Below are positions 1 to 12,560 of a stretch of 64,000 nt of DNA, piece by piece. Where the stretch lies: assembly GCA_948567375.1 (NCBI GenBank), contig OX419760.1, positions 59,330,911 to 59,394,910 on the forward strand. The letters are read 5' to 3'. Origin of the DNA: Lunularia cruciata. Its lineage: Eukaryota > Streptophyta > Marchantiopsida > Lunulariales > Lunulariaceae. Below the pieces are notes generated by a model that made no database searches, was not told the origin of the DNA, and saw only the letters and a program-made list of their open reading frames with translations. Numbering within the stretch: the first letter of the stretch is position 1; each line of letters starts with the position of its first letter. The position numbers and the translations under genes are program-made.

Positions 1-999
1 ATGTAGGATTAGTGGATGGTACCCTCCTCTCTTTGGCACAATAGCCCACTATTAATGGGGAAGTTTACTTCAATCTAAAAAGCTCATACTCAATCAATGC
101 TAAGGTGATTTGTATGAAAAGCATAAAATTATACACTTCTTGGTAGGTAAAAAGAATTTCATATCAAGAGCTTTGGTTTTGAAAGATGAGTGTATTGAAT
201 ATTGACATTAATATCTAATGTTGATTGATTATTGATTCATGAGTGGGTGGCTAATGACCCGCATGACATTTGCTCAAGAATGCCTAGTTCATGTCATGAT
301 ATGGCATGTTTAAAAATGTTGGAGGTTTGGCCAGACCTAAATCACATTGGCACTTGCATATCATTTGAAAGCCAACAATATTTAATAGGAGATGCTAGAT
401 ATATGACAATGAGTCGTCTAATACCTTCATTTAAACAAGCTCACATGCAAGAAAAGAAGGATGTCAATTGGTGTGTATTTCAAACAAGGTCTTTAAATAA
501 ACATTGCATTGGTATACTTAAAGCATGTTGGCACTCTTTGCATGAATTGAAGGTTCAACTAAAAACCAAGAAATGTAACTCCTACTTCTTGTATTGAATA
601 TCCATAACTTTTTTATTTAGTAGATGTGATACATGGGATGATGAAGAAGAAATAGTTAGAGATGAAGTACATGCTTCTTAATTCATGGATCCATGTGCAT
701 TGAATCCACCCCACACTAAGATTGGTGTTGGGAGCGTTAGCTATATTGGAGAAGAAACAAAGCAATTAGTTGTAGAGAGTTGCCTACCATTAAACCAAGC
801 ACTTGGTGGATATTTGTAAAGCTCTATGAATGAGTAAAAAAATGGTTTTGCCTAGTGAGATTTTTATATGGTTGATGAAAGGGCTTTGCTCAATTTTGAA
901 TGTGTTTGCCCATTTGACAATATGTTTGCTCATAGTATGGGTTGGTTTGCCCATATGGGACGGGGGCACTTGTTGGTCAAGAGTTGGATCCGCTTGGGC
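1..999. other. No recognisable gene
   Basis: AT-rich sequence with only short, stop-limited frames. The 121-codon frame at 232-597 shows no domain I recognise, and its neighbours on both strands carry frequent stops. I see nothing else here. Confidence 0.4.
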
Positions 1000-1520
1000 T
1001 CGAAGTGAGGTCTATAGGTAGATCCAATTGACGTTGGACTAGTTTTGCTTGGCTTTGGATTGGAAGTGCACACTGGGACTTGGGTCTACTTGGGTTGCTT
1101 AGTGGATTTGCTTTAGGTAGATATGGATCTACTTGTGTTTTGGATAGACTTGCTTGCCATATCCATCCATGTTTTGGGTCAATTTGCTTGATAGGGATAT
1201 AGATCCACCAAATTTTATGATGGATCTGCTTTTGTGTGGATTTGCTTGAAGTGGGATGGATTCACCCAAAGGGATATGGATCTACCATGATTATGGTGGA
1301 TTTGCCTAAGGAGATATGGACCGCTTAACTTTTAGGTTGATTTGCCTTGGATGGATATGGATCTGTCCAAGTTTTAGGTTGATTTTTCATAGATGGATAT
1401 GGATCCACCCAAGTTTAGGGTGGATTTGCTCCAAAGGATACAGATCCACTTGGCTTTTGTGTAGATCCACTTAAGGTGAGGTAATGTACCTAAGGTTGGG
1501 CAAGATTTGCCTTGCTTGTG
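1000..1520. repeat. Degenerate minisatellite (GATATGGATC type)
   Basis: Motifs of the kind GATATGGATCYACC followed by TTTAGGKTGATTTGC recur about every 40-75 bases (for example near 1195, 1272, 1313, 1358, 1397 and 1437). The units are diverged but keep their order, so this is an old tandem array. No long reading frame is preserved across it. Confidence 0.6.
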
Positions 1521-1849
1521 GTTGGGATCACTCATTTCTTTGGTGTTGTTGCTCATTTATTGGTTAGAGTTGCACATATGTGGATTTGAATTGCTTGTGG
1601 TCTGCTTATTCAAATTCTTATTGGTGTGCTGTTGATGGTAACTATTGTATGCTAGAGGAGGGTTTTGGTACTCATGCCAATAGAGGTGTTCAATTAGGTT
1701 AGGGACATATGTGCAAATGCTTCCAATATAGGAGATTGTTCATCTATGAGAAGCGTGTGTGCCCATTCAAGAAATTTAAAAATTTGATGGGCCTCATTTA
1801 GAAAGAAAATTGTGGTAGAAAGATCCAAAGTCAAATCTTGCATAAGACC

Positions 1850-2660
1850 AAAATTTCCCTACAAGTTAGGGGAATTAAGATACTTAAGACTAGATAGAAG
1901 CTGAGAAATCAAGAGAGTCCTTTCTTGCAAAGGAGCGGACAATAATTGATAGTTTAGAATTAAGCTCTATGCTAGAAATTAAAGGAGAGAGTACATTCAC
2001 AACAAGGATTGGGCAAAACTTGACCGTTTAGAGACAAATAAATTTTGCAAACAAATCTTGATTCTCAAAAATTGAGAGAGAGGTCATTGCCAAAGAGGCC
2101 AAGATAGAAATTGAGAGAGGAGAGGAAGTAGACTTTACAAAGAGTTTAGGATAGAAATTGAGAGGAGAGAGTGAACTAGACTTTATGAACAAAGAGCATT
2201 TTCAAAAATTTGGGGAAAGAGTTAATTTGGTGTGTGAGACCTAACAAAACTTAAGAGTTGTGAGAGAATAGACTTAAAGACCAAAGATGATATTCAAAAA
2301 TCCTAAGAGAGGCAATTCTTGCAAAGGATCAGTCATAACCCAAGAGTGAAGTAGACTCTACAAATAGAGATATATATTCAAAATTTGGAGAGAGTGCATT
2401 TTGTTTTTTGGACCGGATAAAACTTAAGAGTTGTGACAGAAATAATCTCAAAGAAGAGAGAAAATTTACAAAATTCTTGAGAGAGAAGTAATTCTTATTG
2501 AGGACCAAATATAACTCAATAGTTATGAGTAAAGTAATTTCTACAAATAGAGACAATTTATAGAAATTAAGAGAAAGGTCATTCTTATAGAGGACCAAAT
2601 AGAAATCTACAAGGGACAAAAATTTATGAAAATAGAGGATCCACAAATCTATCTCTTAAT
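1850..2660. repeat. Purine-rich degenerate tandem array
   Basis: The + strand is strongly purine-rich and repeats phrases such as GAAATTGAGAGAG, AAGAGTTGTGAG, GTAGACTCTACAAATAGAGA and AGAGGACCAAATAGAA at spacings of very roughly 60-130 bases. The units are diverged and partly rearranged. Short frames on either strand are by-products of the base bias. Confidence 0.5.
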
Positions 2661-4739
2661 GAGGCAAAGATGGCAAAAATCTTTGATTATGCAAAGTGTT
2701 GTGACTTTTTAAACATAAAGGACACAAGGGAAGGTCAATTGATTAAATTAAACATTATGCAAGACAAAATGACACGGGTAAAGTGGGCATGGCTCAACAA
2801 GACCTATGTCAAAGATGTAGTTGAATGCATTTGCAAGGCATACCTTGATGCATTGGAGTTGAAGAAAAGTGTTGGGTTAGAATACCCTAGCCCCAATGTA
2901 AGTCCTTGTCTTGATTTCACTATTCAAATTTCCCATGGTTTTGGATTTTGCAGTTTAATTTCTATCAATTTTTTGTGGAAGTGGTGTAGAACCCCTAAAC
3001 CCTAATTGTATAAGCAAACCCTCTTTTTTGCAAGTGGATCCATGTCTTGGTTGAGTGAGTCTAGTTCATACTAAGTACATCTACCACTATTGGAGCACAT
3101 CCATCCTCGGCCAAGCAGACCTACTTCCAAGCAGATCTACCCCACTTGCAATCAAATCCCACTATTATGTGAGTGCATCCATCTTTGATGCAAGCAAACC
3201 CATTTTCCACAATAAATACAGACACCTTCTATGAGTGATTCCACCTCTAACAATTTTTCATGCTTTGCAATTTGCCTTCTTCCTTGTAGGTTGCTTTTTG
3301 TATAGAGTTTGCACACACATAAGACCAGGTCACCCATATGTGCATGGTACATGATAGACCTTGTCATGCCATTTATAGCATCACACTTAGATTGCTTGGA
3401 CTCTGGAGTAGTAGTGTAGGTAGTCAAGAGTATTTTGGTAGTTACTCATAGGCCACTTGTCAACTATCAGATTTTAGGGTATTGATTACATGGTGGGGCA
3501 CATCGTCACTTAACATCATTTGCACCATCGGATGTGCCATCAGCGGGACTGTTAGGGTTTGAGACCTAGCTCAAGTCCAAGTGGTATACTTTGGAAGTGT
3601 AGCTCTCAAAAGCTCACTTCTTTGATGTGGAGCCTTTGAGCTCTTGGCTATGGTGTACAAAGGCCATCAAGCATCACCTTGATTCTCTTAGCTAGAGTGG
3701 GTGTGGCTTGATTGTAATCAGTGTCCAAATGTTGGTAGATTATTGAATGACAAATCAAGTATTAATTTGATTGAGTAAGATTCAAGTTGTGCAAATAAAC
3801 TGATTGTTGTGGTACTTTAGAGTCCATGTGAATTTGGCTTCTATAGTGTGTGATGTTGACAATGATGTATGTTGCATAGTGATGTATATATGCGCAACAA
3901 CCTCTCACTCTCATGCTTGGGAGTATTTGAGATGCATTTGTTTTGGCAAGAAGTAATATGCCAAAAAGGAGATATGTTCCACACCACCTGATTGAGGAAT
4001 GATTTCTAGTGAGAGATCTCATTGCCAAGAGATATCTTTCCCACTAGTGCATCTATCTAACCTATAAAGCATTCTTCTATATGCTCAAATTTCTTCTTAT
4101 CCCACTAGGAGGCCAAGGTGGTGCATAGACATTCAATTCTCCATATGACCACAACAAAGTTGTTGTATGTTAATGAGGACTATGATTGGGCAGAGCTTAT
4201 GTTGCCAATTGTGATGGCCAAGATATGGTTCTTATAGAAGCAAAAAAGGCATCCAAATAGTGGGCGGTACAAGATGAGCTTTGTGGGTTAATGCTCTCAA
4301 AGAACACATTTGTTCTTTGAGAGCAGGCTTATGGGTGTGGATGAGGTCACATACAATCAGCCTGGAGGTGAGCATGCATATGTCCATGCTTTGGCGGAGG
4401 GATCAACAGAAGGAGAGTGCAACCATCAACAAGAGGAGGGTGAGTGATATTAGTTCAATTAATGTTTTTAGTTTGGCAAGTTGGTCTTCCTTTATAAACT
4501 ATCCTCTCCATTCTAATACATGCTTTGTTCAATGCTGATTGATTATATGATATATATCAATTTTGTATTGCTATTGATCAAGAATTATTTACATAGTTTT
4601 TGAACTCAACCTAACAAGGAATCTATTAGATTCTTTCCTTTCTTTTGTGGATTCATTACTCATATCAAGTTGCACATTAGGCATTGAGGAAGTTGTTTGT
4701 GCTTTATGGAATTGTACTATAATTGCCTTTTTGCTTCCC
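2661..4739. other. No recognisable gene
   Basis: Mixed AT-rich sequence. Around 3010-3200 it carries AGCAGATCTACC and GTGGATCCATG phrases that resemble the 1-1.5 kb minisatellite. The 111-codon frame at 2670-3005 has no recognised domain. Confidence 0.35.
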
Positions 4740-5215
4740 TTTATGTTTTTTTGTGTTTTAGGACTCATGTGTTCATAACACATGCTATGATATAATCTAT
4801 ATCCAGTACTCTAATCCATAGCTCTACTTCCCTTGTCCTTTGAGCAATTTCATACTTTCTAGAGTTCAGACATCTCTACTTGCCCTACAAATTTGTTTCT
4901 ACCTTTCAAAGGCATGTTATGGGTATATATGTATAACTCTATACATGTTTTTGTGTTATGTTAATTTATGTTGTTGTCATGATAAGATGGTTGTTGTCTT
5001 GCAATTGTTACATATCATGTATACTTTATATAACTTGCATTTAATGAGTTTTGGATCTCCCATTCCTTGAATGACTTATATCCTCATTTCTTTATATTGA
5101 ATTGCATATATTTAGTATACCTTTCATTTGAACTCCATATGGACATAATGCAATGTGGACATCATATTCATGGAATGAGTTTTGGATCTATCCTACTTCA
5201 AAGGGGTTTTGCTCT
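4740..5215 (+). repeat. Decayed copy of the proteasome-intron repeat family
   Basis: The phrases TTAGGACTCATGTG (about 4760) and GCATTTAATGAGTTTTGGAT followed by CTCCCATTCC (about 5037-5066) match sequences inside the proteasome intron near 40245, 39557 and 40955. Relative to the intron copies, many C positions read T and many G positions read A, and the palindromic core CCGTTC...GAACGG is lost. This looks like an older or more heavily methylated copy of the same dispersed repeat. Confidence 0.6.
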
Positions 5216-7689
5216 TACGGTTTAGTATACTAAACTCTTTTTTGTAACACTTGACTACTAGTTCTAAGAGAAAACCCATAATTCAAAATATACTTTGGGT
5301 GTTTCATTACAAGAATGTTGATTCTAGCATGCTATGCATTTTTGCACATGTCTAGAAGGTGGAAGAGTTCACATATTGAGTCTTTGTAGGATTATTTCCC
5401 CATCATGATCAAATGTTGTAGTGCTCCTTCCAAGTGTTGGACCATTAGAGGAACCTCTCCTCCAATTTTTGTTGGGAGAAAGGAATTTGAATTGGAATTT
5501 AGAGAGCAAGGAGAATACAAATTTAGGTATTTTATGGAAAAAACATTCATTAATCTGATCAAGAATAACATGCATAAGTATTTATGCCAATTTTATGTGC
5601 TTTGGCCAATTTTTGCCTATGTCCATAATTGCACAGATTATTTTTATTTGAGAATTATCAAAGTCACACTTAATTGTCAACTATATTGTCAACAAATATA
5701 TACACTTGCACTTAAAGTCCTTTATCTTGTTATTGAATGTGTGCTCCTAATTGATCATATATCTAAACCCTAGATTGTCTAGTACCAATTGATACAAGTC
5801 ACTTGACTTAGTTCTACAAGTAAGATCTATCCCCATAGTTTTCTATAGATGCCATTCTCATAAGTCCCGTAACCATCCCGTAGGCTCTATGCTTGTAGGT
5901 CCTGCAACTTATCCCAAACTTTAGGTGGGCCTAACTTATTTCCTTGAGCTTCATTTTCCATGATTTGGTATTTATGGAAATCTCTCAAGAAGATGCTTCT
6001 AACAAGATAAAGCATGCCTTGTTTGCATTTTTATTCATAAAGATATTGGTCTCAAGGTAAACTACTCGTTTGTTCACTCCCATAATGAGATCCTAGAATA
6101 TGAAGATATGTCTTGTACTTACACTTCTACACTCCCATAGAATATCTATCTTGTCTTGACTCTTTAATATTCTTGTGATAATTATCCCATAAAGCATTCT
6201 AGTAATAATCAAACTCTACACTTAATAGTTTTGCCCATATGGAAAGCTACCAAGAGATAGATGTGGATTATGCCCCGGAGGTTGACTTTAGAGATAGGGA
6301 TCTTGGACATACTAAGAGGATGCAATCTCATGAGTAGAACAAATCAAGCAAAGAATGTGTACTCAATGACAAGGAGCATGCACTTGACCGAGACATATTG
6401 GAGAGAGAGCACATTCTTCTTACAAGAGAGCATGCTTTGGTAGAGTGAGAGGAGTCAAATATGAGCTTTACCAAGGATTTTAGAGCAAGAGTGGATAGAC
6501 TAGCAAAGTTAGACATAGAGGTAGTTTGACAAAAGACTATGGTTGAGGCTTTAGGGAGTCAAGAGAGTTAGCTTGATGAGAATTCACTCTTGAGCATGAG
6601 AGGTTGGAGAAGACTCAGGCTAAGTTAGGACAAACTCAAAAAGCTCTTCATGAGGTGAAGACGGCTTTAGCCAAACTTTCCACATAGTCATAAGCTAGAC
6701 TTAAATGCAAACTCATACTAGTAATTTATGGACAATGATAATCATGACACAAATTGACGATGTAGAGAGAGATTCCCACATGACTCAAGTGATGTGAGAC
6801 AAGTTTGCTAGCTAACTCAAATTGAAGATTTACTTAGAGTCACTTGGATGACTCTAGATAAATGATATAGGGCAAGATATTAAGACTTAGATAACTCAAA
6901 CTAATAAAGATGAGAGGATAAGGCAATAGTCTTCACCTAGAGTAGGACCCAGCCAATCTATAGTGTGTATTCCTTGCATCATCTACCCAAGGGAACAACA
7001 AAGGAAGATTGTAGTTTTGGATGTGGGTTGTCTGGTAAATGTTATGTGGTTGACTAGTGACATTTATCACAAGTGGCATTTTGGTTGTCTAGAATACAGT
7101 TGGCACTCACTAGGAGAGGTAGATTGGAATCCATATGCTATGTACCACAATCAGAAAATTGATAGTTTTGGCATTTTTTCTAACACACTTTGAGGTTATT
7201 ATATGGTTTGATTCTACAAAAAAGCAAGTTGGAATTACTCCTTCATTCTATGTGGACATTTGGCTTCTTATTGGTGTGAGTACATGATGGGGCTTAGCTT
7301 CTAGGTCTATTATGTGATACTTATAATTATGTTGATAGCTTTAGAGAATTTAAAGTGAGACCTTATAGCACATTTACTTCATATGGGTTATCCATTCAAG
7401 ATATTCTAATAGTGGACAGTTTTGCATATTAATATGCCTAATCTCCTTCTTGATTGAGATTTCTCCTCTCCTAGTCTTGAATGAGGTAGAGGATCCACTC
7501 TCCTCTCTCTTGATCTCTACATAGATAGTTGGCTCTTGTTGCTTGGATATCAATTTGGTTGGGATGGGTGTCTTTATCTTGGAAGACCTTTCATTATGTC
7601 TTTGGTCACTTTGGCAAAGCTTACCTTTGGCCTAAATATTAGCATTGTCTTGACACAAACCTACATCTTTTGATTGAAGGACTGCTTCC
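5216..7689. other. Decayed repetitive sequence, no intact gene
   Basis: A 16-bp perfect palindrome, GTTTAGTATACTAAAC, lies at 5220-5235. Between about 6260 and 6690 the + strand gives a broken frame rich in Glu, Lys, Leu and Ala that looks like a coiled-coil remnant, but stops interrupt it and I cannot name a family. Nothing else is supported. Confidence 0.35.
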
Positions 7690-9480
7690 TCTCCTAACTC
7701 TACTTCTCTTGTGGTTGGGAATAAAGGGATTTTGTCATCCTTAAATCCTCTCTACCATGCTTTTCTTTGGGTTGGAAGGTCAAGCTTTGTGATCATAATT
7801 CTACCTAGGAAGAATGAACATCTACCCTTGTTCATTCTTCCTCCTATAAATTGGTCATTTGGGGAGGAGTTTGGGTTGGGGTGGATTGTATTTCTCCACC
7901 ATCATGATTTTCTATTGCATCTTTGTTGGACAAGATGATGGACCTAGTGAAGGACTGCTTACTCATTGTAGATGTAGGATCTAGTTGTTGTCCTACCCCT
8001 CCTTCTTCTTAGACTTCTTCTTTGTCCTCTTCTTCTTCCTCTATCAGGATTCTCCTTATCCTCTTGGTGGCCTTTGCCTTCTACTTGACAAGGGTAGCGG
8101 GTCATTTGTATAGGCTTAGGTTTTGTAGCAATTTCTTCCTATCTTTGCTTGTCAAAACTTGGGGTGTTATAGGCTTCCTTAACCTCCACATATTTTTCCA
8201 TGTGGGAAAAATTTGCATCCACCTCTACATATTTTTGTACCATTTGTGCTCTCTTCCAAGGCTTGTCAAAATGTCCTTCAAGGAAGAGGTGGATGGAGTA
8301 CTTCTCCTTTTCTTCTGCAATCAACAATCCTATGCCCAAGTTGAAATGGAAAACAAAGAGTGATACCAGAGTGACTCTACCTTCTTAGTTCATTGATCCT
8401 ATGAGCTCTCTTGTCCTCACCCAAAACATTGCTGCACAATTCACAAATTTTCCTTAGTGCAAGCACTCAAAGAAAATAGCCTTGCTATTGTTCATGTAAG
8501 TTGTTCATTTGGATTTGAACAACTTCATGATTGACTCCACTTAGATCTTCCTTGTAGGATCCTTAATCTTGGGGATAGAGCAATCATTGTTGGTCTTTCT
8601 ATCTCTAAAGTAGATTTGGATTTGGCTTCAAAGGTCAAATCTGGTCAAGTCCATATGCTATTCAAAGTCATACCATATGAGGTTGAATTGTTGTGTCCTA
8701 TCACTTTCCACCAATGTTCTTCTATCCAAGCGAAGAGGTTCTTTCTTAGTTTCCAACTCATAGTTTCAATTGCCTCAAATTTCATGCAACATTGCATGAA
8801 CACTAAATTCCCCATTTGACGGCAATAATTTAAGCTTCTTGTTGCGGAGCAATTATGTTTATATCACAAACCCCACTTAACTAATCCTTGGGACTTAATT
8901 ATAAACTTTGGAGCCCTATGCATCCTTTGTGGCACATTTGGGTAGTGATTTCCTTTCTTTTTTGTCAACTCATCATTCCCTACTCTAGATTATACTTTTT
9001 ACTTCCTTTCTTGCAACCACTCTCTCTTGAAATACAAGGGATTGTGCAAAGGTTTCTCACCAAGGATGAATGAAGCATGGTTGATCTTGCTTAGATGGAT
9101 TCTATAAAAATGTGAAGAGGTTCTAGGCCCTAGACAAATATTTATCATGACATATAACCATTACAAAATTTTGGTAAGCATACCCTTTGGTGAGCCATCA
9201 CTACTCACATATGTGAGAAATTAGCATAATTGAATGGTCCTTAATTATGATTCTTGATCTATTGGTGCCATCTTTATGCATAAAGCTTCAAGCTAAGGAT
9301 CATACAAGACAAATGATATTTCTGGGCATAGGTCTTCCCAATCAAAGGTCTATCTTTAGGACAAAGGCCTTTTAGTGCAAGTGGCTTCCTCATTGAAGGT
9401 GTCTTGGCAGACCATCTTCTCCCATATTATCAAGCTTTGTACCCTTGGTCAAGATTTTTTTACCATATATCCTTTTGTGA
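7690..9480 (-). repeat. Unidentified dispersed repeat X, copy 1
   Basis: This stretch is similar along its length to 23880-25500: both share the order of phrases such as GGCTTCCTTMACYWYSRCATAT, CATCCACCTCTACATA, CAAGGCTTSTCAAAATGTC and, further on, TTTTGGTGAGYMRTC and ATTGGYRCCA. On the minus strand a short peptide containing KYVEVD and, about 15 residues on, KYxxVKEAY is kept in both copies, so the repeat probably derives from a protein-coding element. Frames are broken by stops in both copies, and I do not recognise the protein. Confidence 0.55.
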
Positions 9481-9482
9481 CC

Positions 9483-9487
9483 TTCTC
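9483..9487. other. Target-site duplication TTCTC (left)
   Basis: TTCTC here and again at 9900-9904 flank the solo LTR exactly, as expected from integrase-mediated insertion with a 5-bp stagger. Confidence 0.85.
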
Positions 9488-9557
9488 TGTAACAATATGG
9501 AGTTTAGCGACGAAGTTAGTCGGGCTCACGAAGTAGCACATAAGACAAATTAGCCTA

Positions 9558-9768
9558 GAATATTCTGGAAGTATCTAGGAAGCTTCCTGGTTAGCTTAGC
9601 TTGCACCTTAAGTAAGTAGCTTCTAGAAGGAAGCTTCTAGAAGCTTCCAACTAGCTTAGCTTGCACGCCAAGTAGGCGGCTTCTAGAAGGAAGCTTATTG
9701 AGAAGCTTCCTAGTTAACTTGGCTTGCACTTCAAGAAAGCGGCTCAAGGAAGCTTCTTGAGAAGCTTC
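9558..9768 (+). promoter_or_regulatory. Heat-shock-element-like arrays in the LTR
   Basis: Alternating GAA and TTC units at 5-bp pitch, the binding pattern of heat-shock factors. GAAtaTTCtgGAA lies at 9558-9570 and four consecutive units, GAAgcTTCtaGAAgcTTC, at 9630-9647. Further pairs occur at 9621-9628, 9681-9688, 9702-9709, 9749-9756 and 9761-9768. All lie upstream of the LTR TATA box. Response to heat is inferred from the motif; the sequence cannot show activity. Confidence 0.65.
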
Positions 9769-9786
9769 AAGGGTCTTGTATGCTAC

Positions 9787-9795
9787 CTATAAATA
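9787..9795 (+). promoter_or_regulatory. LTR TATA box (CTATAAATA)
   Basis: A canonical plant TATA box about 105 bp before the LTR end, placed directly after the GAA/TTC arrays. It is conserved in the reverse-oriented copies as TATTTATAG at 27370-27378, 28759-28767 and 33031-33039. Confidence 0.7.
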
Positions 9796-9904
9796 ACAAA
9801 GCTGAAGCTCATGCTAGGCATTCGGAGTTTTCCCTCATTCAAGTGTCCCAATGTGAATTTCCATTCTCCTATTTCTCTCCTCGGTTTTGGTCTTTTACAT
9901 TCTC

Positions 9905-11599
9905 CTTCTCATTGAATGGTAGGTACCTAATTGTCCACCTCCTATTTTGTTTATGTAATTACTATTCTTATAGTTTTCCTAGCTAAAATCTACAAAGCAA
10001 CCAAAAAATTTGTACTTTGAGTAGAGGTGCAACATCATACCTTCTTTAGGAAGTTACTACATTTGGAAAGTGCATCACCTTGTATTTCTTATAACTTATC
10101 TGTCCTTTGGCTATAATCACTTCTTCTTCCTTTAGCTTACCCTTCTCCTTGTCTTTTCTCTTATGTTCTACAAATTGCAAGCATGCATTGTCCTTCTACA
10201 CCTTTGTTAAAGATGTCAACCATCTTGGTTGGCTCTTTAAATATTTCTCATCTAGTCTATGGCTAGTAAACTCCTCTTATTCTTCCACATCTAGCAAGCC
10301 TAAATCTATGTAGACTTGATAAAAGGTACTAAGTAATGAGTTCCTTTCTTGCCAGAGGAATGACAACTTTATGAGGTGCATTGAAAAAATATCTTTACTC
10401 AATCCACTACCTTCTCTATGAACATTTGCTCAAAGAATAAATCTTGATTGACAAGTCCATATGTCATCCTACTTGGTTTGAATATCTTTAAGAGGTCTAG
10501 AACAACTTCACTTTGGGCTAGATCATGATAGTTATGAACTCTCCACTATGATAGAGATTTTATAAAGATTATTTTGGGTATATGTAAGAAATATATTCAA
10601 GAGTGAAAATTTGTAAAAACATTTACAAGTAGTTATAGATTTTATGGGTTATGTTGACTCACCTTTGAACTATTAGCAGATTTTTCTTTTTCCACTCTCA
10701 TATTTTTAGATTAGTGAAAGGTTAAGAAGTTGTTAAGGCTAGAATACAAGGTTGTGCTACTTATCATTAGCCCAGAAGGTAATCATGTAGGATGATAAGA
10801 AGATGATGCAAGAAAATGACCATGGTTCATCTACATCCAAGAAACACAAGGAAGAAAACTATTGTGATTGTGACTTTTATGGTTGTGATCACATTTCATG
10901 TGATTGTGCCAATCATGTTCATCATTTTCATAGTTTGTGATTGTTGCCTCAAGATTGTGATCATCTTGATCTTCATGATTTTGACAACTTAATAGTGATG
11001 ACTACTAGGACAAAGTCTCTAACTAAAGAACTCCATCCCACATGGCCTTAGTCTAGAATATCATCAACTTGATAATCAATCAATCTTGGGGAATTCAACC
11101 AATTTGAATGCGCCACCACCTAGACAAAGAACAAAAATTGATGACTATTTGAATTGGCCAAAATGCTTGCATGCACAAACAACAATGTTACACTAAGGAT
11201 GTAACCCACCAAATTCCAAAATAGTTGGCCCAAAGCTATAGATTCAAGGCACCAACTTCTTTTTTACTTCACAAATTTACAAATCATGTGCATAATCTTT
11301 AGTAATTTTGTCAATGAGAATCATGAGTTGAGAGTTGAGAGTTGAGAGATTAGATGAGTGGATATTTGGAGTAGATTGTGATTTTTACAAAAGAGATTAT
11401 GATGGCTCTCCAACCAAGGAGAATTAAAATGGTTTTGAAGGTGATTTTAGAATCACTTGGAGTAAGCAAGTGTGCCCTCCACTGTAGGGAGTAGATTACT
11501 GAGAGAAAGAGGCTTGATTTCTTGTTGTAGAATTGGAATTTGAGTGACTTAGTAATGATGAAAAAAATTAGAGATTATTGTGACCAAGGCTAGAATCAT
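9905..11599. other. No recognisable gene
   Basis: AT-rich sequence with no preserved frame. The run of GATTGTGAT/CATGATT phrases near 10850-10990 is locally repetitive. Nothing else is supported. Confidence 0.35.
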
Positions 11600-12560
11600 T
11601 AAGAAGAAATGTGTTTGCATGGACTAACATACATTGATAGAAGGTGCTCAAGCTTATGGTAGAAAGTCCTCATGATGCAACGATCATAAACACCTCATGG
11701 ACTCATCTCGAGGGTAAATTAGACAATGATATCAAGGTTTTATTCAAGGAGGATAAGTCAAGCAATAGATTAGTGGACAAAGACCCAATATGAAGAGAGA
11801 TCATGACAAACATCATGAAGCTTTTAAAATCCAATTGGGCCACCTATGCCGATATGAGCCAAGAGATCTTCTTCCAACATCTTCATGAGGGAGACTAATG
11901 AAATGGGTGGAGATTTTGTGTCAATTGGTTTATGACATGTGCAAGGATATGAACATAGAGGGCAGAGTAACCCTCATGTTGTCTTTTTATAAACTTCTAT
12001 AGTGGGATGAAGTTTGTGGAGGTTAGGTGTTTGGAAGTATTCTCAACTACCCCAAAAAGTGTTCAAAGTAGGATAAGAATGCATCCCAAGGATTGAGACT
12101 GCCCCAAATATCCTGGTCCATGCTATCAAGCACTTGCACAATTATTAGTTCAAATACCATGAGCTTGGTTCTACCCTATCGCAATTGCAATAAAGACTTG
12201 CACCCAATGGTGCCTAAATCTGTGTGCAACTCTTCTTGTCCTTTTGTAGATCCAAGAATCACATGTATCAATTTCTTGAAGCTAAGTTTAGGAGCAATTC
12301 AAGACCTTTTCATCATGTTGGTTGGGAAATGGTTTAGAGCTTTCAAACAATGGTTTCTCCCCTCTCCTTTTCTTAAAAAAACCAACAACCAGTTCTCTAT
12401 CTATTATGAAATTTGTCCTTTCCTACTCAAGACAAGCCACCACTCTCATTACAATCTATTGAGTTCTTTTCCTCCTCCTTGTATGCCAAGGTGTGGGTTT
12501 GTGCAACTCTAACACTACTCCTTTGATTGGAATTATGCAAGTTGTGGGAGTTTTTATAAG
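11600..12560 (+). pseudogene. Decayed protein-like region, unrecognised
   Basis: Reading the + strand with frame changes gives stretches with protein-like composition (for instance a segment containing TSWTHLEGKLDND near 11695-11735 and one containing NILVHAIKHLHNY near 12110-12150). Several in-frame stops interrupt them. I do not recognise the family. It is most likely the remnant of a transposable-element polyprotein, given its surroundings. Confidence 0.3.

Larger units (their letters stand above)
9488..9899 (+). repeat. Solo LTR, heat-element LTR family
   Basis: A 412-bp LTR starting TGTAACAATATGG and ending TCTTTTACA, flanked by a perfect 5-bp duplication (TTCTC). No primer-binding site follows it, so it is a solo LTR left by recombination between the two ends of a former element. 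The same sequence in opposite orientation forms the LTRs of the chromovirus at 27265-33387 and the nested solo LTR at 28655-29066, which is also 412 bp. A TATA box lies at 9787-9795, with arrays of inverted GAA/TTC units upstream of it. It is the best-preserved copy in the window, having kept canonical TG...CA ends. Confidence 0.92.
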
